Shown here one piece after another: positions 45,688 to 53,560 of a stretch of 64,000 nucleotides of DNA; position 1 is the stretch's first letter; each line of letters starts with the position of its first letter. Position numbers and translations under genes: made by a program. The notes beneath the pieces are model-generated. The model was not told the DNA's origin. It saw nothing but the letters and a program-made list of their open reading frames with translations, and ran no database searches. Source of the DNA: Isosphaeraceae bacterium EP7 (lineage in GTDB: Bacteria; Planctomycetota; Planctomycetia; Isosphaerales; Isosphaeraceae); contig CP151667.1 of assembly GCA_038400315.1 (NCBI GenBank), positions 1,747,174 through 1,811,173 of the forward strand, given 5' to 3'.

Positions 45688-46073
45688 GTCCATAACATCG
45701 CCTCGTTCATGTCTCACAGGGGCCTCGACCCGTTCACGGGTGAAGAGGTCTACACGGCCAAGCACCTGATGGACCGCGAGCTCCAGCGTGCCCTGTTGCA
45801 GTTCTTCAAGCCCGAGAACTACTTCGAGGTGCGCGACGCCCTGATCCCGGCCCAGCCCCCAAGGCCGCGGTGCGGGCCCGGATGCTCAAGGCGAACAAGG
45901 CCCTCGGCGAGGGGAAGTACGTCCACGAACTGAAGCCGCAGGGGTCCGCCATCGGGCAGGACCATCCCACGCTGACGAACAACGCCCGGCCGGCCGCGAG
46001 GCCCGCGAACGAGGGCGGGCAGGGGGGCGGCTATCGCCCGGGCCGCAAGACGGCCAAGCGGCGATCCCGCTGA
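45688..46073 (+). pseudogene. ygiQ 3'-end remnant, copy 3
   Basis: From about 45,715 to 45,920 the DNA is nearly identical to ygiQ ([36 protein letters not shown]). It lacks 48 bp relative to the intact gene, precisely one interval between two GCGACGCCCTGAT repeats. It then shifts frame by one base in the C-run after CAG, and ends with a different but YgiQ-like C-terminus ([16 protein letters not shown]). No start region or radical SAM core is present. It is closer to ygiQ than copy 2, so it arose more recently or by gene conversion. Confidence 0.82.
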
Positions 46074-46168
46074 AGTCCGCATTCTTCCACATCGTCTCCG
46101 CGATCACGACCGAAAGGATGGGCGACGGCGGAGCAATCAGCCCGCCACGCCCGACGCAGGCCTCCCCT

Positions 46169-47908
46169 ATGAACCGACCCCGAAATCGTCCCAAGCCCAC
46201 CCGCAACCGGCCCGAGCCGGGCCTGATCAAGCCGTCTAGCCGGCCTGAGCAGCCGCTCATGGTCGAATACATCGCCGGCTCCGAGTCCCAGCAGAAGCCT
46301 GCCGGCGACCGCAAGCCCAGGGGCCAGCGCGGCCGGGGCGGCAAGGGGAAGGCACCGCCCAAGCAGCCGCAGTCGACGGAACGCCAGGGGCAAGGGCAAG
46401 GGGGCGGATCCAAGAGCTCCGACCAGCAACAGCAGAAGAAGCGCGGGTCGCGGCGGCCGGGACCGGGTCAGGCTCATGGGCCATTGACCCAGGATCGCGT
46501 GCGGACCGACCAGAGCCGGCGTGCCTTCGAAGGGGCAGGCCGGGGCCGCGACATGACCAAGGGCTCCCAACGTGACGCCCCTGTCGTCCCCCAGGTCCGC
46601 GTCGCGCAGGTGATCCCGCTGGGGATGCTCGCCGAGGAGACCGCTCGCATCGCGGGTCAGGTCGAGGCGGCCGTGATCAACGAGGGGAAGCGGGCCGACC
46701 GCCTGCTCTCGTCGCTGCTGCGCACCAGGCGCGACCTCGCCTTGCCCGACCAGCGATTCATCGCCCGGGCCACGTTCGCACTCTTCCGCTGGCGCGGTTG
46801 GCTCGACTCGACCCACGTGACGACCCCGCTCGATCGTCTGCTCATCGCCGGCCTGCTCGATGCGCCCGCCGTCTCGCCCGTGCATCGGATGTGGGCCAAG
46901 ATCGTCGGCCGCGACCCCGACATGCTCGTCAACGGCGGCGATGCTCCCAACTGGACGGCCAGGGCCGAGGTCCTGAAGCGGCTCGTCGGTCACCACGCGA
47001 TCAACGCCGACCCCTGGCGTCTCTTCCCCACCTGGCTGCGCGAGCACCTGCCGCTGCCTCCGGGCGGCGCCCCGCCCAAGCAGAAGTACCTCGAGCTGCT
47101 CGAGTCGATGCAGCATCGGCCGCCGCTCTGGGTGCGGGTGCAGGGGGCCGATCCCAAGGTGCTCTGGGACGAGCTTTCGAAGTCGGGGGTCCGCCCATGG
47201 ATCCACCGGACCCTGCTGGGATCGGGCAAGCTCGACCCCGACTCCGACGTCCACCACCTGGCCGCGTTCACGCGCGGGCATCTGGAGATCCAGGACCTCG
47301 CCTCCCAGGCCGTCGGGTTCGTCTGCGACCCCGACCCGGGCAACCGCTGGTGGGACGCGTGCGCTGGGGCAGGCGGCAAGTCGTTGCATCTTGCCTCGCT
47401 GATGCAGGGCAAGGGGCAGATCGTCGCCACCGACGTCTACGAGCGGGTGCTCAAGGAGACCGTCCGCCGGGCGCGTCGGAGCCCGTTCCGCAACATCACG
47501 ACGAAGCTCTGGGACGGCAAGCGGGTCGCTGGCAAGCCGGGCAGCTTCGACGGCGTGCTGGTCGACGCCCCTTGCTCGGGAATAGGCACCTGGAGGCGTA
47601 ACCCCGACGCCCGCTGGACGCTCGAGCGAGAGTCGATCCCCAGGCTGGCCGAGACCCAGGCGCAGATCCTCAAGACGGCCGCCCAGGGCGTGAAGGCGGG
47701 CGGGACCCTGGTCTACTCGGTCTGCACGCTCACCCCGTCGGAGACGCGCAACGTCATCCGGCCGTTCCTGGAAGCCCATCCCGACTTCCAACTCGACCCG
47801 TTCCCCCACCCGTTCAACGGCGAGCCGACCGACGGGACCTTGCAAATCTGGCCCCAGGACGGCGACTGCGACGCCATGTTCATCGCCCGGATGATCCGCA
47901 CCCGTTAG
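46169..47908 (+). CDS. RsmB/NSUN-type RNA m5C methyltransferase
   Basis: 579 residues from ATG 46169 (596 from ATG 46118; neither has a good ribosome site). The first 130 residues are basic, Gln/Gly/Pro-rich and probably disordered RNA-binding tail. Next comes a NusB-like helical region (LLSSLLRTRRDLALPDQRFI). The SAM-dependent domain has WWDACAGAGGKSLHLASLMQ (motif I), DGVLVDAPCSGIGTWRRNPD with the motif IV Cys, and LVYSVCTLTPSETRNVI with the catalytic motif VI Cys. It should place m5C on rRNA or tRNA. The long basic N-terminus is unusual for RsmB. Copy 3 of the ygiQ end lies just upstream. Confidence 0.88.
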   Translation: MNRPRNRPKPTRNRPEPGLIKPSSRPEQPLMVEYIAGSESQQKPAGDRKPRGQRGRGGKGKAPPKQPQSTERQGQGQGGGSKSSDQQQQKKRGSRRPGPGQAHGPLTQDRVRTDQSRRAFEGAGRGRDMTKGSQRDAPVVPQVRVAQVIPLGMLAEETARIAGQVEAAVINEGKRADRLLSSLLRTRRDLALPDQRFIARATFALFRWRGWLDSTHVTTPLDRLLIAGLLDAPAVSPVHRMWAKIVGRDPDMLVNGGDAPNWTARAEVLKRLVGHHAINADPWRLFPTWLREHLPLPPGGAPPKQKYLELLESMQHRPPLWVRVQGADPKVLWDELSKSGVRPWIHRTLLGSGKLDPDSDVHHLAAFTRGHLEIQDLASQAVGFVCDPDPGNRWWDACAGAGGKSLHLASLMQGKGQIVATDVYERVLKETVRRARRSPFRNITTKLWDGKRVAGKPGSFDGVLVDAPCSGIGTWRRNPDARWTLERESIPRLAETQAQILKTAAQGVKAGGTLVYSVCTLTPSETRNVIRPFLEAHPDFQLDPFPHPFNGEPTDGTLQIWPQDGDCDAMFIARMIRTR

Positions 47909-47979
47909 TCTCAGTGCCATCGATTTCCCATTGAGGCCGAGACGCACCCCCACGTCCCTGGACCCCGAGCCCTCGCGCG

Positions 47980-48873
47980 ATGATCGACTACGACCCGCAC
48001 GCCTGGCATGCGCATCTGCTGGACATCAAAGGGTCAATGGTCCGCGAGATCCTCGCGCGGGTCCTGACCTGCGTCGGCTGGTCGGCCGTCGTGGTGCTGG
48101 CCCATCTGCGATATCCCTGGCTCATCGCCCCCACAACGGTTCATACCCTTGTGGGGGTGGCCCTGGGCTTGCTGCTGGTCTTCCGGACGAGCTCCTCGAA
48201 TGACCGCTATACCGAGGGGCGCAAGCTCTGGGGCGGGATCGTCAACGAGTGTCGCAGCCTGAACATGGCGGCGAGGGTCCACCTGGCCGGAGATCCCGAC
48301 CTGCTCGCGCGTGTCGTGCTCTGGACGGCCGCGTTCCCTTACTCTTGCATGAGGGCCCTGCGCAGCCAGGATGGGCTGGGCCCGCCCGCCGGCAGGCTGC
48401 CCGAGGACGAAGTCCGCCGGGCTCTGGACTCATCGCATACCCCTTCGAGCGTGGCTCGAGAGATCGCCCTGGGGCTCGCCGAGGCCCGCCGCCGGGGCTC
48501 GCTCAACGACCCGCTCCATTCCGTGCTGGAGCAGAATGTCCAGCGCCTCATCGACCTGATCGGCGGATGCGAGCGAATCAGGAGCACACCGCTCCCATTC
48601 GTCTACGTCGTGCACCTGCGCAGGGCGCTCATCCTGTATTGCTACACGCTGCCGCTCGCCCTGGTCGACACGTATGGCTGGCTGACCGTGCCCGCGACGC
48701 TGCTCCTGGCCTACACGTTCTTCGGGATCGAGGAGATTGGCGTCGAGATCGAGGACCCATTCGGCTTCGACTGTAACGACCTGCCGCTGGATCAGATTTG
48801 CGCCAAGATCGAGGCCAATCTCCTGACCGAGCCCCTGCCGCAACTTGTCGAGCCCGCCGGGGCGGCGGCCTGA
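47980..48873 (+). CDS. Bestrophin-like (UPF0187/YneE) channel protein
   Basis: 297 residues with four predicted membrane helices (VLTCVGWSAVVVLAHLRYPW, TTVHTLVGVALGLLLVF, then two near residues 205-255). Family markers are LLVFRTSSSNDRYTEGRKLW and EEIGVEIEDPFGFDCNDLPL, followed by DQICAKIEANL. Bacterial bestrophins form pentameric ion channels in the inner membrane. A hairpin terminator follows 32 nt downstream. Confidence 0.88.
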   Translation: MIDYDPHAWHAHLLDIKGSMVREILARVLTCVGWSAVVVLAHLRYPWLIAPTTVHTLVGVALGLLLVFRTSSSNDRYTEGRKLWGGIVNECRSLNMAARVHLAGDPDLLARVVLWTAAFPYSCMRALRSQDGLGPPAGRLPEDEVRRALDSSHTPSSVAREIALGLAEARRRGSLNDPLHSVLEQNVQRLIDLIGGCERIRSTPLPFVYVVHLRRALILYCYTLPLALVDTYGWLTVPATLLLAYTFFGIEEIGVEIEDPFGFDCNDLPLDQICAKIEANLLTEPLPQLVEPAGAAA

Positions 48874-48904
48874 ACGGGCGAGATCGCCTGTCGGTCGACG
48901 CGAG

Positions 48905-48933
48905 CCGCCCACGCGCGTTTGCGGCGTGGGCGG
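48905..48933. terminator. Bidirectional hairpin between convergent genes
   Basis: CCGCCCACGC (48905-48914) and GCGTGGGCGG (48924-48933) form a perfect 10-bp stem with a 9-nt loop, located between the ends of the bestrophin gene and the next minus-strand gene. Confidence 0.65.
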
Positions 48934-48969
48934 TAATCATGGAGAGAGGTCTCTTCGGCGGGCCTTCGA

Positions 48970-49491
48970 TCAGCCTCCGCTACCCCAGTTGAAGAAGTAG
49001 GGGAACGGGAACGGGCCGGGGCCCGTCACGAAGCGGTCGAGGTCGTAGATCGGCACATAGCAGCCGCCCGCGTAGTACATCCCCACCGGGGCATTGGGGT
49101 GGAAGATCTGGCGAGTCCAGCGTGCCGCTTTGCTCTTGGGGATGCAGTTCTGGCAGAGGGTGCTGGCGCCGGGCGAGCCGCGGAAATTGGGGGTGTTGCA
49201 CGAGGTGCAATTCCCCTTCCAGCGCATGCCATAGAGCCCGCCGTCAATCACCAGATTCGGGTGCTTGAGGTTGGGCGGGTTCCAGCGCGTGTCATACCAG
49301 TCGTCGCGGTCCTTGTCGTGCGGCAAGCCCGAAGTAATCGACATGTGCCGATAAAGTAGGCCACTCCGCAGATTGGGGTCGGCGACGTGCGGCTGGGGGA
49401 CCTGGGCCTGGGCCCGACCGGCCTGGGCGAAGGTCAGGGCGGCCATCGCCAGGGCCAGTGTCGTAAGCTTGGTCAGACTGGGTCGGGTCAT
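48970..49491 (-). CDS. Secreted Cys-motif protein, unknown
   Basis: 173 residues with AGGAGGTGAGG before the ATG. Signal peptide: LTTLALAMAALTFAQAGRAQA. The mature part is rich in Pro, Tyr and Trp and has a four-Cys arrangement, KGNCTSCNTPNF and STLCQNCIPKSK, that could bind a metal. Its C-terminus is PFPFPYFFNWGSGG. Two more secreted Cys-rich genes lie upstream on the same strand, each with its own hairpin, so they appear to be separate units. Confidence 0.75.
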   Translation of the reverse strand: MTRPSLTKLTTLALAMAALTFAQAGRAQAQVPQPHVADPNLRSGLLYRHMSITSGLPHDKDRDDWYDTRWNPPNLKHPNLVIDGGLYGMRWKGNCTSCNTPNFRGSPGASTLCQNCIPKSKAARWTRQIFHPNAPVGMYYAGGCYVPIYDLDRFVTGPGPFPFPYFFNWGSGG

Positions 49492-49545
49492 CGTCCCTCA
49501 CCTCCTGTGAGCTTCGGCCTCGTCTTCCGTCCATCCATGGGTCGA

Positions 49546-49569
49546 GGCCCGGCGAACGGCCGCCGGGCC
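49546..49569 (-). terminator. Hairpin after the Gly/Cys/His-rich gene
   Basis: GGCCCGGCG and CGCCGGGCC form a perfect 9-bp stem with a 6-nt loop, 65 nt beyond the stop codon of the gene at 49634-50611. There is no T run on the minus strand. Confidence 0.45.
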
Positions 49570-49633
49570 CCTTTGTTGAAATCCGTCCGGGGAGTGTCCA
49601 TCCCTCGGCCTATCCCGAACCGTCGGCCCCGTA

Positions 49634-50611
49634 TCAGGGGGTGTAGGGGGGGAAGGAGAGGAAGTCACGCGGCGAGCGGACCGGGTTGATGTAGGGCACA
49701 TAGCCGGGGGTGATGGGCACCGGCCCGCCTGGCCCGACGAAGTACTGGATCTTGTTGTGGTGGAGCTTGCCCAGCAGGCCCGCCTTCAGGCCGCCCAGCT
49801 TGTCGCCGAGGCAGGACTTGCAGCCCTTGCCGCCGCACAAGCCGCAGCCACCCTTGTTGAACAGGCCGAGTCCGCCGCACTTCCCGCAGCCCTTGCCGAA
49901 GCACGAGCCGCAAGCGTCGCCGCTGAACAGGCCCTTACCGCCGCAAGCACCGCAGCCGAGGCCTTTGCCGCCGCAGGGGCCGCAGATCTTCGAGAGCAGT
50001 CCGCCGTGACCCAGGCCGCAGCCGGGATCGGAGCAGGGGTCGCCAAAGTAACCCTGCGAGGAGGCGACGACACCCTGGCCGCTGGGGATGATCGCCGGCG
50101 ACTGGTTCGACGCGATCACGACGCCGCCACCGTGGTGGCCATGCTTGCCAACGCCGTAGCTCGATCCGAGCCCGCCGCAGGAATCGCACCCGGCATTGCC
50201 GTGGCCGAGACCGCCGCCACCGTGACCGAGGCCACAGCCGCCGCCGAAGAGCCCGCAGCCCTTGCCGAGCCCGCCGCCGCCGTGGCCGCCGAAGTGGCCA
50301 CCGCCGCCGCCGTGGCCGCCGCAATTGCCGTCGGCACAGTCGCCGCCGCCATGTCCGGCGTGTCCCAGGCCCGAGAACTTCCCTTTGAGCAGGCCGACAT
50401 GCTTGCCGAGCTTGCCCGAGAGATCCTTGCCTACGTAATGACCGTAGGGGATCGGGGGGGCCATGTACGGACCGCCCGTATTCACGTCGATCGCGGGGGA
50501 GAGCGACGGGATCGTCTTGTGGAAGAGCCTCCCGTCGGCCATCACCGATGACGCAGCCAGGCCGACCATGGCCAGCCCGAGCGTAACTCCCCGCCAAATT
50601 CCGAGGCGCAT
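49634..50611 (-). CDS. Secreted Gly/Cys/His-rich protein with CxxCxGxG-type repeats
   Basis: 325 residues from ATG 50611, with AGGGAG upstream. Signal peptide: GVTLGLAMVGLAASSVMA. A conserved-looking head (FHKTIPSLSPAIDVNTGGPY) is followed by a long Gly/His region (GGHGGGGGHFGGHGGGGLG). Then come many Cys pairs in a CxxCxGxG rhythm (ICGPCGGKGLGCGACGGKGL, GCGKCGGLGLF, GCGLCGGKGCKSC) like the zinc-binding centre of DnaJ. The C-terminus is a Tyr/Pro module (FVGPGGPVPITPGYVPYINP). There is no J-domain, so it is not a chaperone of that family. Metal binding or a structural wall role are plausible. Confidence 0.75.
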   Translation of the reverse strand: MRLGIWRGVTLGLAMVGLAASSVMADGRLFHKTIPSLSPAIDVNTGGPYMAPPIPYGHYVGKDLSGKLGKHVGLLKGKFSGLGHAGHGGGDCADGNCGGHGGGGGHFGGHGGGGLGKGCGLFGGGCGLGHGGGGLGHGNAGCDSCGGLGSSYGVGKHGHHGGGVVIASNQSPAIIPSGQGVVASSQGYFGDPCSDPGCGLGHGGLLSKICGPCGGKGLGCGACGGKGLFSGDACGSCFGKGCGKCGGLGLFNKGGCGLCGGKGCKSCLGDKLGGLKAGLLGKLHHNKIQYFVGPGGPVPITPGYVPYINPVRSPRDFLSFPPYTP

Positions 50612-50968
50612 GATCACTCCCTTATCGTTCTCGGTGTGCTCCCTCCTGGAGTGTCCGGTCTCGGGCGGCGCCGGCCGCGGACTCCTGTCCATCGGCCGAT
50701 GTCCCGTGCGCGAACGCCTTGCCCATTTCGGCCACCTCTCCGACGACACCTCGGCGGATCGCTCCGTCAAAGGTTCCATCGAATAGGAAGGTCTGGTGAG
50801 CCTGGCAGTCACAGTCACCCAGATGATCGGCGTAAGCTGGGCGACTTCTGAAATGGAACTGGGAATTGGGGCGATCGACGTCGACGACCGGAGGCCGCCG
50901 GAGGTCGCAAGCGACGTCCGGCGGCCTCTGGAAATTGCGTTCGAAGGGCAGGGGCCCGCGCGACCTGA
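50612..50968. other. Intergenic region with one strong hairpin
   Basis: 357 bases between two minus-strand genes. It holds the hairpin at 50891-50928 and must hold the promoter of the gene at 49634-50611. Nothing else is recognised. Confidence 0.45.
50891..50928 (-). terminator. Long hairpin after the CxxC/His secreted gene
   Basis: GAGGCCGCCGGA (50891-50902) pairs with TCCGGCGGCCTC (50917-50928). Inside, GTCGC and GCGAC pair around AA, so almost the whole 38 nt folds. It lies 41 nt beyond the stop codon of the gene at 50969-51766. Confidence 0.65.
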
Positions 50969-51766
50969 TTAGCGGCCGCCGTAGACCATCGAGGCGGGCA
51001 GCTCGCTGATCGGCCCGCCGGCATTGCCGTAGGAGATCTTGGCGTGCTGTTCGCGGGCCTTCTGCTCGCGGGCCTCACGCCCGGCCCGGCCGATGCCTTC
51101 GAAGCCGAAGAGGTGGGCCAGGACCCGGGGGCGGGCGTTGGCACCGCTCGACGCGGGGGTCGGGGCGGGAGGGATCGGGCCGTTCATCGGCACCGGGCCT
51201 TGCGGGCGGGTCATCCCGGCGTGGCCGCGGGCGAGCGGGTCAATCCGGTCGGCGACGGAGTAGGGGGCCGGGGCACCCGCGTTGTAGTTGGTCTGCACGA
51301 CACCGACCGGGACCGGTTCGGCGCCGGCGATGCCCATATTGCCCGTGGGCTGGCCATGGCCGAGGTCGCCAACGACCGCATGACCGGCGGCTTCGTCCGA
51401 CGACTCGATCGGCATGCCCACCATCGTGACGACCTCGCCACCGGCCGCGGCGGCCTGCTGGCAGGAGGTGCAGACGCTGCCGGCGGGGATCCGGGCGGGA
51501 AGGGCGTCGGGCGGCGGGGGGACGAAGATCCCCTGCGAGGCAAGCTTGGCTCGCTGGCACTCGATGCAAGGGCGAGCCTTGCGGAACATGCCTCGCTCGT
51601 GTTTGTGGGCATGCGAGTGGCCGGCCTCACCCTCGACGACCGTGACGGCCTGGGTCGGGGCCGAATGGCCGGCGGGCGACCTGGTGGCCGCCGACTGGGC
51701 CAGTGCAGAGGCGGGCGCGGCGATGGCGCCGAGCAAGGTCAGGCCGATGGGGACGATCCGACGCAT
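50969..51766 (-). CDS. Secreted CxxC protein, unknown
   Basis: 265 residues from ATG 51766, with AAGGAG upstream. Signal peptide: IVPIGLTLLGAIAAPASALA. A His cluster (EAGHSHAHKHERGMF) is followed by two CxxC pairs (RPCIECQRAKLASQG and AGSVCTSCQQAAAAGG), a likely metal site. The rest is Gly/Pro/Ala-rich without motif until a charged helix, LFGFEGIGRAGREAREQKAR. Function unknown. It shares its style with the two downstream secreted genes. Confidence 0.72.
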   Translation of the reverse strand: MRRIVPIGLTLLGAIAAPASALAQSAATRSPAGHSAPTQAVTVVEGEAGHSHAHKHERGMFRKARPCIECQRAKLASQGIFVPPPPDALPARIPAGSVCTSCQQAAAAGGEVVTMVGMPIESSDEAAGHAVVGDLGHGQPTGNMGIAGAEPVPVGVVQTNYNAGAPAPYSVADRIDPLARGHAGMTRPQGPVPMNGPIPPAPTPASSGANARPRVLAHLFGFEGIGRAGREAREQKAREQHAKISYGNAGGPISELPASMVYGGR

Positions 51767-52092
51767 CTGGGAACTCCTTTTCCCGGGGCCGATCCCAGGG
51801 GCGTTCGCGACCCTTCGGGCCGGGGTCGCGGTGGGACCGACATCGAAACTCAAGGCAGGAAGGTCGCGGGCTCCGCCGACGACGCTCCGGACGACTCACT
51901 CTCATGATCGGCCGCCAGGCCTCCCCGGCATTGGCGAAACTTCCGGATGAATCCCCAAGAACCTCCCGGCGTGCAAATCCGGACCGTCTACGGACCACTC
52001 TGGCGTGACGCGTCGCCGCCGAACACAATCCGACGGCCGACCGCCAACCGAACATAGCAACTCGCCCACGGCGTCAGAGACTTGGAGTCAGG

Positions 52093-52578
52093 ATGCAACT
52101 CTATTTCGCCGGCCCCCTGTTCACCCAGGCCGAACGCACCTGGAACGCCCTGATGGCCGCGGAACTGTCGGCCGCGGGCCACTCGGTCTTCCTGCCGCAA
52201 GTCGAGGTCAAGGCGATCGCATCGCTCGAAGCCGACGCAATCTTCCGGGTCGACATCGACGGCGTCCGAAGGGCGGACGCCCTGGTGGCGATCCTCGACG
52301 GGGCCGACGCCGACAGCGGGACCTGCTTCGAGTGCGGAGTCGCTTACGCCCTGGGGATCCCCATCGTGCTGGTCCGGACCGACTTCCGCGGCGGCGGCGA
52401 TGCCCTCCCCGGTCAGGCCGTCTGTAGCCTGAATTTGATGCTCTCGCAGGCCGCCTCCGAGGTCGTGCATCTGCCGGACCCCGGGACACGCTTCGAGGAC
52501 GTCGCACGGGCGATCCTCGAGGCCCTGAACTCGGTGCCCGCGTCGGTCGAGCCGATCGGGCGTGCCGCGAAACCCTGA
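52093..52578 (+). CDS. Nucleoside 2-deoxyribosyltransferase
   Basis: 161 residues, the usual family length. The N-terminus LYFAGPLFTQAERTWN contains the conserved Phe-x-Gly-Pro. RVDIDGVRRADALVAILDGA and DSGTCFECGVAYALGIPIVL carry the active-site Asp and the nucleophilic Glu. These enzymes exchange or hydrolyse the base of deoxynucleosides in purine/pyrimidine salvage. GGAG precedes the ATG. A paralogous role in nucleotide-signal degradation cannot be excluded. Confidence 0.88.
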   Translation: MQLYFAGPLFTQAERTWNALMAAELSAAGHSVFLPQVEVKAIASLEADAIFRVDIDGVRRADALVAILDGADADSGTCFECGVAYALGIPIVLVRTDFRGGGDALPGQAVCSLNLMLSQAASEVVHLPDPGTRFEDVARAILEALNSVPASVEPIGRAAKP

Positions 52579-52758
52579 GAGAACCTCGTTTTCTCGATCG
52601 GGATTCTGCGTCTTGCCCCTTGCCACCATATCGGCCCCGTGAGACGTTCTGATCGGGACGCCGACGTCGAAAGCTGCGTGAGTGCGATGCTGCGCGGTTC
52701 GATGGCGACCGCCCTTATATTTCAGATCCTGGAACTGGTCCCTCCGGAGCAACGGTCC

Positions 52759-53181
52759 ATGCTGCGAATCTCGAAGGTTGAAGCCACGCTTGCCGGCCTG
52801 GCGATGATGCTCGCCGGCTCCTTCTCCGCCGAAGCCTACTTCGCCGAGACGCCGACGATCAAGGAAATCATGGGCAAGCTCTGCAAAGGCCCCAAGTCGC
52901 TGACGCCGACGATCGCCAAGGAGTTGAAGGCCGAGAATCCCGACTGGACGACGCTGGAGACGCAGTCCAAGGAATTCGCCGTGCTCGCCGCCGACCTGCT
53001 GAAAAACACCCCTGCGAAGGGGACGGATGACTCCTGGAAGAAGCTGGCGGGCGACTACTCCACCCAGGCGACCTCGCTGGAGAAGGCGACCGCCAAGAAG
53101 AACAAGGAAGCGGCCCTCGAAGCCCACGGCAAGCTGGCCGCGTCCTGCAAGGCCTGCCACTCCCAGCACAAGGGCAAGTGA
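52759..53181 (+). CDS. Cytochrome c'-like (class II) protein
   Basis: 140 residues from ATG 52759, with GGAG upstream. Signal peptide: KVEATLAGLAMMLAGSFSAEA. The mature protein is helical (TIKEIMGKLCKGPKSLTPTI and two more amphipathic helices) and ends with the heme c motif SCKACHSQHKGK. One CxxCH near the C-terminus on a four-helix bundle is the pattern of cytochrome c'/class II. It should be periplasmic with one covalent heme. Electron carrier or gas-binding roles are possible. Confidence 0.82.
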   Translation: MLRISKVEATLAGLAMMLAGSFSAEAYFAETPTIKEIMGKLCKGPKSLTPTIAKELKAENPDWTTLETQSKEFAVLAADLLKNTPAKGTDDSWKKLAGDYSTQATSLEKATAKKNKEAALEAHGKLAASCKACHSQHKGK

Positions 53182-53257
53182 CCGCCGGCACCGGCGTCTC
53201 GATTTGAGGCGAGCGAAACCGGTGTGACTGGCGGCCTTTTCCGCCCCGAATCAAATG

Positions 53258-53298
53258 CCGGAGGCCCGGGGGACACAACTGGTCCCCCGGGCCTCCGG
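53258..53298. terminator. 17-bp perfect hairpin between convergent genes
   Basis: CCGGAGGCCCGGGGGAC (53258-53274) pairs perfectly with GTCCCCCGGGCCTCCGG (53282-53298) around a 7-nt loop. It lies between the cytochrome gene (end 53181) and the giant gene (end 53339) and probably stops transcription from both sides. Confidence 0.8.
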
Positions 53299-53338
53299 TC
53301 ATTCGGTCAAAGGGTCTCGGGCCGACGGCCCTTCCGGC

Positions 53339-53560
53339 TCAGGAGCGGAAGGCGCGGGCCGGGCCCTTGGGGACGGCGGCCTGCCTGAGGGCCACCCGTT
53401 GTGCGGCGGCGGCCTTCGCGGCGGCGGCCTTGGCGGCACGGGCCGCCGCGGCTTTGGCGTTGGCGGCGGCACGGGCCGCGGCGGGCGAAACCTTCACCGG
53501 GGTTCTCCCGGGGGCCGGGGCGACGGGTGCCGCGGCGGCCGGGGGGGTGGCGGGGGCGAC
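53339..53560 (-). repeat. Low-complexity Ala/Lys/Arg-rich C-terminal tail of the giant gene
   Basis: The last 73 residues are a Pro/Ala stretch (APATPPAAAAPVAPAPGR) followed by AAR/AAK repeats (KAAAARAAKAAAAKAAAAQR). The DNA is a chain of GCC/GCG codons. The composition resembles histone H1-like tails. It could bind anionic polymers such as polysaccharide or DNA at the cell surface. Confidence 0.7.

Noticed and set aside
38281-46073. A complete mobile element with its own integrase
   Set aside because: No integrase, transposase or relaxase is encoded in the interval. The repeats allow only a suggestion of past integration or duplication.
49800-50000. CxxCxGxG repeats as evidence for a DnaJ chaperone
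   Set aside because: There is no J-domain and the protein has a signal peptide. Only the zinc-centre-like rhythm is shared.
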